This document shows, one piece after another, positions 35,201-43,622 of a DNA stretch of 48,247 nt; the first letter of the stretch is position 1, and each line of letters begins with the position of its first letter. The stretch is from Methylotetracoccus oryzae (GTDB lineage Bacteria; Pseudomonadota; Gammaproteobacteria; Methylococcales; Methylococcaceae): assembly GCF_006175985.1 (NCBI RefSeq), contig NZ_SRSH01000029.1, forward strand, positions 1 to 48,247. The letters run 5' to 3'. A program made the translations under genes and the position numbers. The notes beneath the pieces were generated by a model. That model did no database searches and was not told the origin of the DNA. It saw nothing but the letters and a program-made list of their open reading frames with translations.

Positions 35201-35564
35201 TTCTCTGCATGGCCGGAAACAAGCCAATGGCCCGGCTGTTTGGTCGGTCTGGAGCGGAGAAAACGGGGCGCTGGTGCGGGGCAAGCGCAAATTTGAACCT
35301 GCCTGTTGCGGACTCGCCGCTGCGCCACCCCCGCTGTCGAACGTGGCAACGCCTGCTAAACGCCGGAATACAGCCACGGTCGGGTTCGAAGGGGCGTTCA
35401 TGACAACGGCTCCGGTTGAGAGGGGCTGTATGAACGCGCTTCCCTGGCGAACAGCTAAGGCTAAATTCGGCCTCTCGGAAGCGGTGCACCAACATCCCCA
35501 ACGCTGATGCTCGGGTAAAATACCGGTCCTCTCCCAGACACCTCACTGTCCCATGCGCGATCCG

Positions 35565-36710
35565 ATGGCCACCGTTGACCTGTTTGATGACCTTAATGGA
35601 GATTCGGACTCGCACCCGGCACGCCTACGGAGTCTGGTTCTGTCGGGAACAGCCCCGCTTAACCCGGATCAGAAGAAGTTCAATCGTCTGATCAAGCAGA
35701 TCGAAGCCCGCCGCACCCAATTGGCCGACTGGAACGAGGCGATTCCGGCCTTCCGGCAACGCTATGGCCGCGACCTGCATCCCTTGCTCGAACGGGAGCG
35801 GGCGCTCAAGGCCCAACTGGCAGAACATCTGGACTGGGGCTACGACCAGAAAGGACTGACCAAGACCGAGCGGCATAAGCTTTCGGCCCTCATCATCGAC
35901 CTGGCTTTGGACGTGCTCGGGCAGGGCGGGCCGGACGAGGCGATGAAGGCACTCTACAACAAGCACAGCCGGTCGGATTTCGACGCGGAGGAGACCGCCC
36001 AGATGGAGCAGATGAAGGCCATGCTGGAGGATACCCTGGGCGTTGAGTTGGGCAACGACCTGGACCTGACTTCGCCGGAAAGCCTGTTCGAAGAACTGCG
36101 AGCACAGTTCGAGGCGAAGGACCAAGCCCGCGCCGAAAGAGCCAAGCGCCGCAAACCTACTGCCAAGCAACAGGCGAAGGAAGCGCAGCGGGAGGCGGAA
36201 GCGAAGCAAGTCAGCCAGTCAATCCGGGAGGTTTACCGCAAACTGGCCAGCGCTCTGCACCCCGACCGGGAAAGCGACCCGGAGGAACGGCAGCGCAAGA
36301 CCGCGTTGATGCAAAAGGCCAATGAAGCCTACGAGCGGGGCGCCTTGCTGGAACTCTTGGAGCTGCAACTCCAACTCGAACACATCGATGAAGCCCATCT
36401 GGCAAACCTCGGGGGCGAGCGGCTCAAACACTACCTCAAGATCCTGAAAGACCAGGTGCGCGAGTTGGACAGCGAACTGCAGCGAACCAAACAGGACCTT
36501 GCGGCCGAATTTGGCTTCCCTCCCCACGGCCGTTTATCGCCGGACGTGCTCATGGCCCGGCTCCGGTCCGATGTGGCCGCTACGGAAAGCCAGCTGCGCA
36601 GCCTGCTGCAGCAGATCGATACCATCGGCGACGTCAAGTCGCTGAAAGCGTGGCTGAAAACGGTGACGCTGGAGAGGCCGCCAGTATTTGCTTTTGATCT
36701 CCCGTTCTGA
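35565..36710 (+). CDS. J-domain protein with coiled coils
   Basis: 381 aa from ATG at 35565 (an in-frame ATG at 35553 is also possible). Two charged helical regions (residues 25-90 and 140-220) lead to a J-domain-like block, SIREVYRKLASALHPDRESDPEERQRKTALMQKANEAYERG, with the HPD tripeptide at about residue 232. A C-terminal coiled coil follows (LKILKDQVRELDSELQRTKQDL). It would stimulate a DnaK partner; the J domain sits in the middle, unlike DnaJ. No neighbour suggests its client. Proteins of this layout are commonly annotated as molecular chaperone DnaJ. Confidence 0.8.
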   Translation: MATVDLFDDLNGDSDSHPARLRSLVLSGTAPLNPDQKKFNRLIKQIEARRTQLADWNEAIPAFRQRYGRDLHPLLERERALKAQLAEHLDWGYDQKGLTKTERHKLSALIIDLALDVLGQGGPDEAMKALYNKHSRSDFDAEETAQMEQMKAMLEDTLGVELGNDLDLTSPESLFEELRAQFEAKDQARAERAKRRKPTAKQQAKEAQREAEAKQVSQSIREVYRKLASALHPDRESDPEERQRKTALMQKANEAYERGALLELLELQLQLEHIDEAHLANLGGERLKHYLKILKDQVRELDSELQRTKQDLAAEFGFPPHGRLSPDVLMARLRSDVAATESQLRSLLQQIDTIGDVKSLKAWLKTVTLERPPVFAFDLPF

Positions 36711-37005
36711 CTTCGGTCGGGCACCGGCTGGCAGGCAGGCTACATAATCCCGTCGCCAGCGCTGCCAGACCGCGGTTGCGGGGCTGCGCGCGTGGTCCTC
36801 TATCGGGCCCACGGCCTCGTCCACTCCGGGGGAGCTGACCCTATCCAAATCATTGCCTTCTCACGCAGCCGGCCGATCTGCCGGTTGCCGAAAACCAGCC
36901 AACGATGGAGGGTGCGCAAATCTGCCCACCCTCGCCGTCGCCCGGCACCGCGAAGCGGCTGCCACGTATCTCGAGGTGACAGCCGCAGGTCAAAAAACTT
37001 GAGCC
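36711..37005. other. Intergenic gap before norB
   Basis: 295 nt with no supportable gene, no hairpin with T-run and no repeat that I can see. The genes on both sides end here (convergent), so terminators are expected but not recognised. Confidence 0.4.
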
Positions 37006-38487
37006 CTAGGCCGCTTCACTTAGCGTGGGCGCTTTGCGACTCTCGCCCTTGCCGATCGTCAACAGGTCCCAGACCAGCAGAACCACGCCGCCGGTGGTCA
37101 CCAGACCGAACAACAGGCGCCAGTGCATGGCCTGCTTGAACCAGACCTGATTCTGCGCCGCGAAGTAGCCTTCCCAGGTCGAACCACCCACGGCGCGCTC
37201 CACGAAGGACTGCTCGTAGCCGGCGATCAGGAGTGCCACCGTCATGCCCATCACGCCCAGGTTCAGCAGCGCCAACGCCCATTTCCATTTCCAGCCGTTG
37301 CCCGGCAGGTCACCACCCATCCAGACATCGCCGCGCCATTTCTGCGCGGCCAGATAGAAAAAGGCGATGTTGATCGTCGCGTACGCACCGAAGAACGCCA
37401 GATGGCCGTGTGAGGCGGACCACTGCGTGCCGTGGGTATACAGGTTGATTTGCGGCAGCGTATGCATGAATCCCCAGACACCGGCGCCTAAAAAGTTGCC
37501 GAAAGTGTGCGCGATGATCCACGCCAGCGCCGGATGGTTGCGGCTCCTGAAGTTGTGCACACCGGCGTCATAGACGGAATGCACGACCATCGCGACCAGC
37601 GGAATCGGCTCTAGTGCCGAGAAAAAGCCGCCGATCGAAAACCAGTAATCCGGCGTGCCGATCCAGAAGTAATGATGGCCGAGGCCCAGAATGCCGGAGC
37701 CAAACATCAGCGCGACTTCGATGTATAGCCAGGTCTGGACGATCTTGCGGCGCGCGCCCAACAGATGCATCAGGGACCACGCCATGATGCAGCCGACCAG
37801 CACTTCCCAGGTCGCTTCGACCCACAGATGGATCACCCACCACCACCAGTACTGATCCGCGGTGATATTGGTCAGGTAGAACATGCCGGCGACGTACAGG
37901 CCGGCCAGCGCGACCAGGTCCAGGGTCAGCACGCCCGCGATACCGGACCAGCGGCCCTTCATGAACGTCCCGGCGACGTTGTAGAAGAACACCAGCATGA
38001 CCGCCACGATGCCGATGTCGGCCCAACGCGGGGCTTCGATATATTCGCGGCCTTCGTTGATGAACCAGATGCTCGCATCCTTGCCGGGACCGGTCTGGAT
38101 CAGCAGGTACACCAGCACGACCACGGTGACTGCGGCGGTCAGCACGTAGAACGCAACATTGCCCCACTTGAGACCGGCGATCTCGGTGCCGCTTTCATCT
38201 TCGAGAAACCAGTAGATCGAACCGATGAAGCCGTACAGCAGCCAGACGACCATCGCGTTAATGTGCACCATCCGGTTGACGTTAAAGTCGAGGATGCCGT
38301 GCAGGAAACCGGGCGCGACGAACTGGATGCCGGAGAGCATGCCGAACAGCACCTGTGCGAGGAAGAGTACAACTGCAACGGCGAAATACTTGACCGCGAG
38401 TTGCTGACCGCCGTTCAGATGCGGGCTGTCCAGGGCATCGAAAGCGCCGGCGATGCGGTGGGGTAGTGCGGCGACGGAGTAGATCAT
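37006..38487 (-). CDS. norB: NorB, nitric oxide reductase large subunit
   Basis: 493 aa, twelve membrane helices. Haem ligands and active-site residues are in place: RMVHINAMVVW (His for low-spin haem), HLWVEATWEVLVG (FeB His plus two Glu of the proton path), GHHYFWIGTPDYW (FeB His pair), and HGHLAFFGAY (haem His residues). It lacks the N-terminal quinol-oxidising extension of qNor, and norC precedes it, so this is the cytochrome-c-dependent type reducing NO to N2O in the inner membrane. It is about 30 residues longer than common NorB, with an added N-terminus. Start overlaps norC by 4 nt. Confidence 0.95.
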   Translation of the reverse strand: MIYSVAALPHRIAGAFDALDSPHLNGGQQLAVKYFAVAVVLFLAQVLFGMLSGIQFVAPGFLHGILDFNVNRMVHINAMVVWLLYGFIGSIYWFLEDESGTEIAGLKWGNVAFYVLTAAVTVVVLVYLLIQTGPGKDASIWFINEGREYIEAPRWADIGIVAVMLVFFYNVAGTFMKGRWSGIAGVLTLDLVALAGLYVAGMFYLTNITADQYWWWWVIHLWVEATWEVLVGCIMAWSLMHLLGARRKIVQTWLYIEVALMFGSGILGLGHHYFWIGTPDYWFSIGGFFSALEPIPLVAMVVHSVYDAGVHNFRSRNHPALAWIIAHTFGNFLGAGVWGFMHTLPQINLYTHGTQWSASHGHLAFFGAYATINIAFFYLAAQKWRGDVWMGGDLPGNGWKWKWALALLNLGVMGMTVALLIAGYEQSFVERAVGGSTWEGYFAAQNQVWFKQAMHWRLLFGLVTTGGVVLLVWDLLTIGKGESRKAPTLSEAA

Positions 38488-39089
38488 GGCTGCACCTGTG
38501 CGTTCAGGGTCTTGAAGTTATGCGGGAAGCCGTTGGTGTCGATGGCCGACATCCATTTCAGGAAGGCGACCACGCCTCTCGCTTCCTCGTCGGTCAGACC
38601 GAGGTTGGGCATCACCCGGCCGGATCCGAAAGTCCGCGCGTTCCGCTCCGGATCCTTCAGAAACGTGAGCATCAAGGTTTCACGGCTGGCGGCGCTGATC
38701 CAGCCGGGATCGAGCCAGGCTTTCGTGAGGTCGGGGGCGTAGTAGGCCCCATTGCCGAGGAGGGTATGGCAATTCATGCAGTTCTTGGTCTGCACGGTTT
38801 TCTTGCCCAGGTCCACCAGGGTCTCCGCTTCCGCCTCGCTCAACGGCTTGCCGAACAGCGGCTCATCCTTGCCGATCACCGGGGCGTAGCGATTTTGTTT
38901 GTCGTCGAAGCGGTAGTCGATCTCCTGGTTGATCACGCTGTAGCTGCGCACCCGTTGGCCCCCGACGGATGTTTTCGACAGCGTGTCGAAGGTCAGCACG
39001 ATCAGGATCACGAACGATCCGGCGGTGACCCAGATCGCGACCTTCTTCCAGAAATCCTCCGATGACCATCGGGGCGGGTTTGCGCTCAT
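38484..39089 (-). CDS. norC: NorC, nitric oxide reductase cytochrome c subunit
   Basis: 201 aa. One N-terminal membrane anchor (residues 15-35) and a periplasmic cytochrome c domain with haem motif CMNCH in QTKNCMNCHTLLGNGAYYAPDL, and the distal Met in GRVMPNLGLTDEEA. It feeds electrons from periplasmic cytochrome c or azurin to NorB. It overlaps norB and the upstream small membrane gene by 4 nt on each side, so a three-gene transcript is likely. Confidence 0.95.
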   Translation of the reverse strand: MSANPPRWSSEDFWKKVAIWVTAGSFVILIVLTFDTLSKTSVGGQRVRSYSVINQEIDYRFDDKQNRYAPVIGKDEPLFGKPLSEAEAETLVDLGKKTVQTKNCMNCHTLLGNGAYYAPDLTKAWLDPGWISAASRETLMLTFLKDPERNARTFGSGRVMPNLGLTDEEARGVVAFLKWMSAIDTNGFPHNFKTLNAQVQP

Positions 39090-39463
39090 GGCGTTTTCCT
39101 TGCTGCAGTTGAAGAAAGAGGGTTGTCTCCGTCGTGGTCCGCGGAGACTTCCCGGTTTTCGGCATGCTCAGCGCGGTGGGTGGCCGCACACAGATGCCAG
39201 ATCGCTTGCGGGGCCAGCAGATAGCCCAGCAGCATCAGGACGGTCACCAGGGTCCAGTTACCATGCAGATGGGCGGCCTGGGCCAGCGCGTAGACGGCGA
39301 TGGCCAGCGTCGCGTAGCAAGCATAGGCCCAGGGCATCAGATGCCGACGGTTGCCGAGCCGCGCCCAGGCGAACAGCCCGGCATAGCCGGCACCGAACAG
39401 AATCACCGCCGCGGCCGAAAAGAAAGTCACGAAAAAATCCTGAAGTGCGACGGGTTCGATCAC
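39086..39463 (-). CDS. Small membrane protein of the nor operon
   Basis: 125 aa. Three hydrophobic helices (about residues 8-28, 42-62, 69-90) and a charged C-terminal tail (ENREVSADHDGDN). Proteins of this kind precede norCB in several proteobacteria and may help assembly; the function is not established. It overlaps the norC start by 4 nt. RBS: CAGGATTTTTTC before ATG is weak. Confidence 0.7.
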   Translation of the reverse strand: MIEPVALQDFFVTFFSAAAVILFGAGYAGLFAWARLGNRRHLMPWAYACYATLAIAVYALAQAAHLHGNWTLVTVLMLLGYLLAPQAIWHLCAATHRAEHAENREVSADHDGDNPLSSTAARKTP

Positions 39464-39569
39464 GGTTTCGATGCCTCGGCGACCAGGAGCGTCATCGGTA
39501 GTGGCTGTCCGCGCTCCGCAGGGAAGCCCGGTGTGCGTCGCCGCTGACGGGACGACGGCATCGCCTGGC

Positions 39570-39758
39570 TCATCCTGCGTCGGCGGCCAGTGCGCGGGCT
39601 GCCGGGAAAAGTACGTTTTTTTCCAGATGGATGTGCCGCATCAGACCGCGCTCCAGTGCTTCCAGCGCGCGGTAGTCGAAGCGGTAGTCTTCGAGCACGC
39701 GCGCGCCGGCGTTCGACGACGCCAGGTCCTTCAGTGGTATCTCTGGCGTGATGACCAT
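39570..39758 (-). pseudogene. RIC/YtfE remnant: iron-centre repair protein with central deletion
   Basis: 62 codons from the ATG at 39758 behind a strong AAGGAGGATCC. Residues 5-28 (PLKDLASSNAGARVLEDYRFDY) match the ScdA/RIC N-terminal domain up to where CCGGG should follow; residues 29-62 (ALEALERGLMRHIHLEKNVLFPAARAL) match the late haemerythrin part of the same family, about 120 residues further on. The di-cysteine and most iron-binding histidines are lost, yet the reading frame and RBS are intact. Either a clean in-frame deletion remnant or a minimal form. RIC normally repairs Fe-S clusters after NO damage. Confidence 0.65.
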
Positions 39759-39771
39759 CGGGGATCCTCCT

Positions 39772-40767
39772 TCAGTTGGTGTCGCTGGCGCCGGGTGGGC
39801 TGACGACAAAGGCGTCGGCATAGATGTCCTTCATCGATGCGCCGGCCAGGAATGCGTGCTTCTTGGCCGATTTGACCATCTCGGGATGGCCGCACAGGTA
39901 TACGCGCCAGTTCTTCAGCGACCCGGTTTCCTGTAGCGCGATGTCGTGGACGCGGCCTCGCGCGTGGCCGGGGGGTGCCTCGGGTCCCGAAAGGCACGGT
40001 GTATAGTCGAAGTTCGGCTGGCTTCGGGCGAGATCCCGCAACTCGCGCGTCAGATAAAGGCCGCGGCGGTCACGGCTGCCATGGAACAGGCGGATCGGCC
40101 CGGAATGTCCACGCTGCAGTGCGTCGCGCGCGATCCCGAACAGCGGGGCCAGGCCGGACCCGGTACCCACCAGCAACAGGCCCTGGTCCTTGTCGCCGTC
40201 CGTGTAGAAGCATTCGCCGGCCGGGCCGCGGATGTCCACCCGATGGCCGGGACGAAGCTCCTCGTGTACCCAGCGACTGGCCCGTCCCTGCGGAACGCGT
40301 CGGACATGCAGATGCAGGTGTTCGTCGTGTTCCGGCACGCTGGCGAGCGAATAGCTTCGGCTGAGTTGCGCATCGCGGACCAGATTGATGAATTGGCCAG
40401 CTCGGTAATCGAGCGGGTCATGGCATTCCAGTACAACCTTCATGACCTCCGCGTTAAGCAGTTCGAGGCCTCGAACCGTTGCGGGAATGCTGCTGTCGTG
40501 GGCCGTAGCCTCCATGCTGGCGACTGCCAGGTTCTCGGTTGGCTGACACACACACGCGAGGAAGTGGTTGCGGGCCTTCAAGCTGTCCCGCAGCCCCTTC
40601 TGGGCGGCTGCGGGTGGCGTCCCATCGACGGCTCGCATCAGGCAGCTTTGACACAGGCCGCTGCGACAGGAGTGCGGGACAGGGATTCCTTGTTCCAGCA
40701 GACAGTCCAGCACTGACTGCCCTTCGCGGATGGGCCAGGAGTCGCGGCCGTAGCGCAGGATCGGCAT
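39772..40767 (-). CDS. 2Fe-2S ferredoxin/FAD-NAD(P)H reductase
   Basis: 331 aa. N-terminal plant-type 2Fe-2S domain: SCRSGLCQSCLM (Cys34, Cys39, Cys42) and Cys72 in FLACVCQP. Then an FNR-like module: RSYSLAS (FAD), GTGSGLAP (NAD(P)H phosphate site) and CGHPEMVKSA at the C-terminus. This is the build of oxygenase and methane-monooxygenase reductases. Between the RIC remnant and a truncated haemoglobin on the same strand, it is best seen as the electron donor that re-reduces the haemoglobin after NO dioxygenation; that partnership is inference. Confidence 0.87.
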   Translation of the reverse strand: MPILRYGRDSWPIREGQSVLDCLLEQGIPVPHSCRSGLCQSCLMRAVDGTPPAAAQKGLRDSLKARNHFLACVCQPTENLAVASMEATAHDSSIPATVRGLELLNAEVMKVVLECHDPLDYRAGQFINLVRDAQLSRSYSLASVPEHDEHLHLHVRRVPQGRASRWVHEELRPGHRVDIRGPAGECFYTDGDKDQGLLLVGTGSGLAPLFGIARDALQRGHSGPIRLFHGSRDRRGLYLTRELRDLARSQPNFDYTPCLSGPEAPPGHARGRVHDIALQETGSLKNWRVYLCGHPEMVKSAKKHAFLAGASMKDIYADAFVVSPPGASDTN

Positions 40768-40821
40768 CTCTCTCGTTCCTTAGTATTCGGCAGCTTGCTT
40801 GATGCGCGCAGTTCGTTGCGC

Positions 40822-41223
40822 TTAGCGGTTCAGCACGTCACTGCGGGTACTTTCCGCGATCGCGCCGACCTGGGCGATCAGTTCCTCGCGGACTCCCAGT
40901 TCTCGCAGCGTCGAGGCCAGATTCTCGATAACGGCATTCACGTGGCCGTCGCTGAGACCTCGTGGGACCAGGTGCGCGTGAGCGCGACGCATGTCCTGGC
41001 CGGTGTAGTGGTGCGGGCCACCGAAGGCCATGGTCAGGAAGGCCTTCTGCTTCGCAGCTTGCTGGTCCATATCCACGTCTTCGAAGAAGTGGCTGATGCG
41101 GTCATCGCTCAGCACCTTGCGATAGAAGATGTCCACCGCGGCGTCCACTGCCGGTTCTCCTCCGAGTTGTGCGTACAGGGAATCGTGGGTCTGGGTCCAC
41201 CAATCGCTCATCTTGCTGGTCAT
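40822..41223 (-). CDS. Truncated haemoglobin, group 1
   Basis: 133 aa from the ATG at 41223, behind GCGGAGATCAAACGC. Typical sequence: SLYAQLGGEPAVDAAVDIFYRKVLSDDRISHFFEDVDM, then KAFLTMAFGGPHHYTGQDMRRAHAHLV with the proximal His in RRAHAHL. Group 1 globins oxidise NO to nitrate when a reductase is available. The frame is open upstream to 41373, but that part covers the operator region, so the later ATG is taken. It is the first gene of the minus-strand NO operon, divergent from nsrR. Confidence 0.92.
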   Translation of the reverse strand: MTSKMSDWWTQTHDSLYAQLGGEPAVDAAVDIFYRKVLSDDRISHFFEDVDMDQQAAKQKAFLTMAFGGPHHYTGQDMRRAHAHLVPRGLSDGHVNAVIENLASTLRELGVREELIAQVGAIAESTRSDVLNR

Positions 41224-41245
41224 GCGTTTGATCTCCGCGGCTTTT

Positions 41246-41268
41246 AAAATGGATTTATGATACAAGTT
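41246..41268. promoter_or_regulatory. Candidate NsrR site upstream of the truncated haemoglobin
   Basis: AAAATGGATTT-A-TGATACAAGTT matches the NsrR palindrome AAGATGYATTT-N-AAATRCATCTT at about 16 of 22 positions, counted by eye. It lies 23-45 nt before the haemoglobin ATG. A second ATGTAT-rich cluster at 41298-41334 (ACATGTATCTGAGATGTAAG) is a weaker candidate nearer the nsrR promoter. Confidence 0.55.
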
Positions 41269-41413
41269 ATCGCGCAGGGGCAGGCCATCGCCTTCCTTGA
41301 TGTATCGATACGAACATGTATCTGAGATGTAAGAATAAGAAGCTGGTTGCGTGATGTCAATGATCTTGCTCATTGAGTAGCGCGTAATCTCGAATTTTTA
41401 AGAAGTACAAGCG

Positions 41414-41893
41414 ATGCAGCTTACGCAGTTCACGGATTATTCGCTGCGGGTGTTGATCCACCTGGCGAGACTGCCGACACCCGGGGTCGCGACCGTCTCC
41501 GACATCGCCCGTCACTACGCTGTCTCGCGCAATCACCTCGTCAAGGTCGTGCACAATCTCGCGACTCACGGTTTCATCCAGACGACCCGGGGCAAAGGCG
41601 GCGGGATGCAACTGGCGAGGCCGGCGCGCATGATCGGCGTGGGCGAGGTGGTGCGCGTGACGGAGCCCAACATGAATCTGGTCGAGTGTTTTGATCCGAA
41701 GCTCAATGAATGCCGGATCGTCCGAGGTTGCTACCTGAAGGCGATCCTGCACGAGGCGCGACGATCGTTCATGCAGGTGTTGGACCATTACACCCTCGCC
41801 GACGCAGCCGGCGTCGATGCGTTGGTAACGAACGAGTCGGTAGCGTCCAGCGAGCGTGCTTCGGAGGTTGCTGGCTCCGGGGGTGGGAAATGA
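41414..41893 (+). CDS. nsrR: NsrR, NO-sensing Rrf2-family repressor
   Basis: 159 aa. The N-terminus MQLTQFTDYSLRVLIHLA and the winged helix with SDIARHYAVSRNHLVKVVHNL are classic NsrR. Cys92, Cys100 and Cys106 (ECFDPKLNECRIVRGC) are placed to hold the Fe-S cluster that NO destroys. NsrR represses NO detoxification genes until NO appears; the divergent globin, reductase and nor genes are its natural targets. No long C-terminal domain; the last 30 residues are Ser/Gly-rich. Confidence 0.93.
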   Translation: MQLTQFTDYSLRVLIHLARLPTPGVATVSDIARHYAVSRNHLVKVVHNLATHGFIQTTRGKGGGMQLARPARMIGVGEVVRVTEPNMNLVECFDPKLNECRIVRGCYLKAILHEARRSFMQVLDHYTLADAAGVDALVTNESVASSERASEVAGSGGGK

Positions 41894-42211
41894 GGGATGT
41901 CATTCCTGTTGTCGAGCGGCGCTACTTCGCGATGCGGAAATTGCCAAGCAGCGTTATGTCCCGCTGGAGGGAGGGGCGCCGTTGCGGTTCTCGATCCGCT
42001 GCGCCGGTGAGTCTTGATCGGAGTCGTGTCTTACGCGAATGCGCCGACGACAACCCGGAATGCGGCGCCAGCCAAGCTTCGGCCAAAGCATCATCCATGC
42101 CTAATGACCGCCCCTCCGCCCAACTCGTCGCCGTGATCCTGCCGTTCCGATGGGACGTCGGCGGTGTGTTGCACGAAGCGAATCCGATAACCTCAACGTT
42201 AAGCGAGTCGC
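41894..42211. other. Gap between nsrR and nnrS
   Basis: 318 nt. One frame here reads EIAKQRYVPLEGGAPLRFSIRC before a stop (about 41930-42015), which looks like the C-terminal tail of a lost gene, but I cannot name it. No clear promoter or hairpin is visible before nnrS. Confidence 0.35.
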
Positions 42212-43384
42212 ATGATGCGTCCGAGCCGATCCCACGTTCTTTTCAGCTATGGCTTCCGGCCTTTCTTTCTGCTGCTCGGCGTCTACGCGGTCGTCATCGT
42301 CACGCTCTGGGGTTTGACCCTAGCGGGTGTGCTGGCCTGGCGTGGTTCAGTCTCTGCGTTCATCGCACACGGCCATGAGATGGTGTTCGGGTTCGCCGGC
42401 TGCGCCATTGCCGGGTTTCTGCTGACGGCTGTCGCGACCTGGACTGGCCGGCCCCCGATCGCCGGACTGCCGCTGTTGCTGCTGAGTGGACTCTGGCTTC
42501 TCGCTCGGATCGCTGCATTGTGTCCGGATCGGTTGAGTTTCTCGGTCTGGGCCGCCGGAAGCTGTCTGTTCTGGCTGACGCTGTCTTTATTGATCGCACG
42601 GGAGGTGTTCGCAGCGCGCAATACGCGAAACTACAAGGTGCCGGCACTGTTGCTCGCCTTTTTGATCGCCGAGGCGGTGTTCTTCTCAGCGGGTCCGGAA
42701 CACGGTGACGTTCAGGCTGCCTGCTTGCGGGTGGGGTTGTTCCTGGTCCTGGGGATGATTTCACTCGTTGGCGGCCGCATCCTGCCCGCCCTCACCCAGA
42801 ACTGGCTGCGCGCGAACCGGCCGCAGCTCGCGATTCGGCTGCCGACATTCGACCGTCTCGACCGGGTGGCGGTGTTGCTGATGGGGATGTTCGCCGTGGC
42901 CTGGGTGGTGGTGCCCGATGGAGGGGGCACCGGCTGGCTCGGATTGGCTGCGGCGGCCGCACAGGCGGCGCGCGTGATCCGTTGGCGCGGCTGGCTGGCG
43001 GGTTCGGAGCCGCTGTTGTGGATCCTGCATCTGGGTTATGCCTGGATACCAATCGGTTTCGCGCTGCTCGGTCTTGCGTCGATCACCGGGTGGGCGCTAC
43101 GCGATGCGGGTTTGCATGCGCTCGCCTACGGCGCGATCGGAACCCTGATTCTTGCGGTCGCGGCACGCGTGGCGCTCGGCCATACCGGAAGGCCCCTGAT
43201 GGCCTCGGCCCGAATGCGATGGGCCTTCGTACTGATTAGCGTGGGGACCCTGGGACGGCTTGCCTCCGTATTCGCGAGCGAAGGCTTATGGCTGTCAGCT
43301 GGGTCGTGGGTCGTCGCGTACGGGCTGTTTATCTCCCAGTACGCGCCGATCCTGCTAAAGCCGAGAGTGGACCACAAGTGCTAG
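42212..43384 (+). CDS. nnrS: NnrS family haem-copper membrane protein
   Basis: 390 aa, about twelve membrane helices. Diagnostic pieces are SYGFRPFFLLLGVYA at the N-terminus, HGHEMVFGFAGCAIAGFLLTAVATWTGRPP and GGRILPALTQNWL, then WILHLGYAWIPIGF and GHTGRPL. NnrS is a haem- and copper-containing inner-membrane protein that relieves NO stress and is usually under NsrR or NnrR control. It lies on the same strand as nsrR, 318 nt downstream. Two adjacent ATG codons at 42212/42215 are equivalent starts. Confidence 0.95.
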   Translation: MMRPSRSHVLFSYGFRPFFLLLGVYAVVIVTLWGLTLAGVLAWRGSVSAFIAHGHEMVFGFAGCAIAGFLLTAVATWTGRPPIAGLPLLLLSGLWLLARIAALCPDRLSFSVWAAGSCLFWLTLSLLIAREVFAARNTRNYKVPALLLAFLIAEAVFFSAGPEHGDVQAACLRVGLFLVLGMISLVGGRILPALTQNWLRANRPQLAIRLPTFDRLDRVAVLLMGMFAVAWVVVPDGGGTGWLGLAAAAAQAARVIRWRGWLAGSEPLLWILHLGYAWIPIGFALLGLASITGWALRDAGLHALAYGAIGTLILAVAARVALGHTGRPLMASARMRWAFVLISVGTLGRLASVFASEGLWLSAGSWVVAYGLFISQYAPILLKPRVDHKC

Positions 43385-43622
43385 CAGCGCGTTGGGCCGA
43401 TATGGCCGAGGTGACCTGACGGGCCGAATGGTGGCAGGTCTCCCTGAACCGTGAAACGCGGGCGTCCGCACTGTGTTCGTCGACTGCGGGCAAGCCGGAG
43501 CAAGTGACCCCGATTCAGTTCCTGAGTCCGGCTGGTAAAATGTGACCCCAGGTTCCCAGCTCACTGAGCGGCACCGGCCACACCTGGTCAGATGAATATC
43601 TTCAGTCAATTCGGTGTGTGAA

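Noticed and set aside
41710..42378. 222-aa frame between nsrR and nnrS
   Set aside because: It overlaps both real genes in other frames and has low-complexity Arg/Ser content; only a short tail-like remnant is suspected in the gap.
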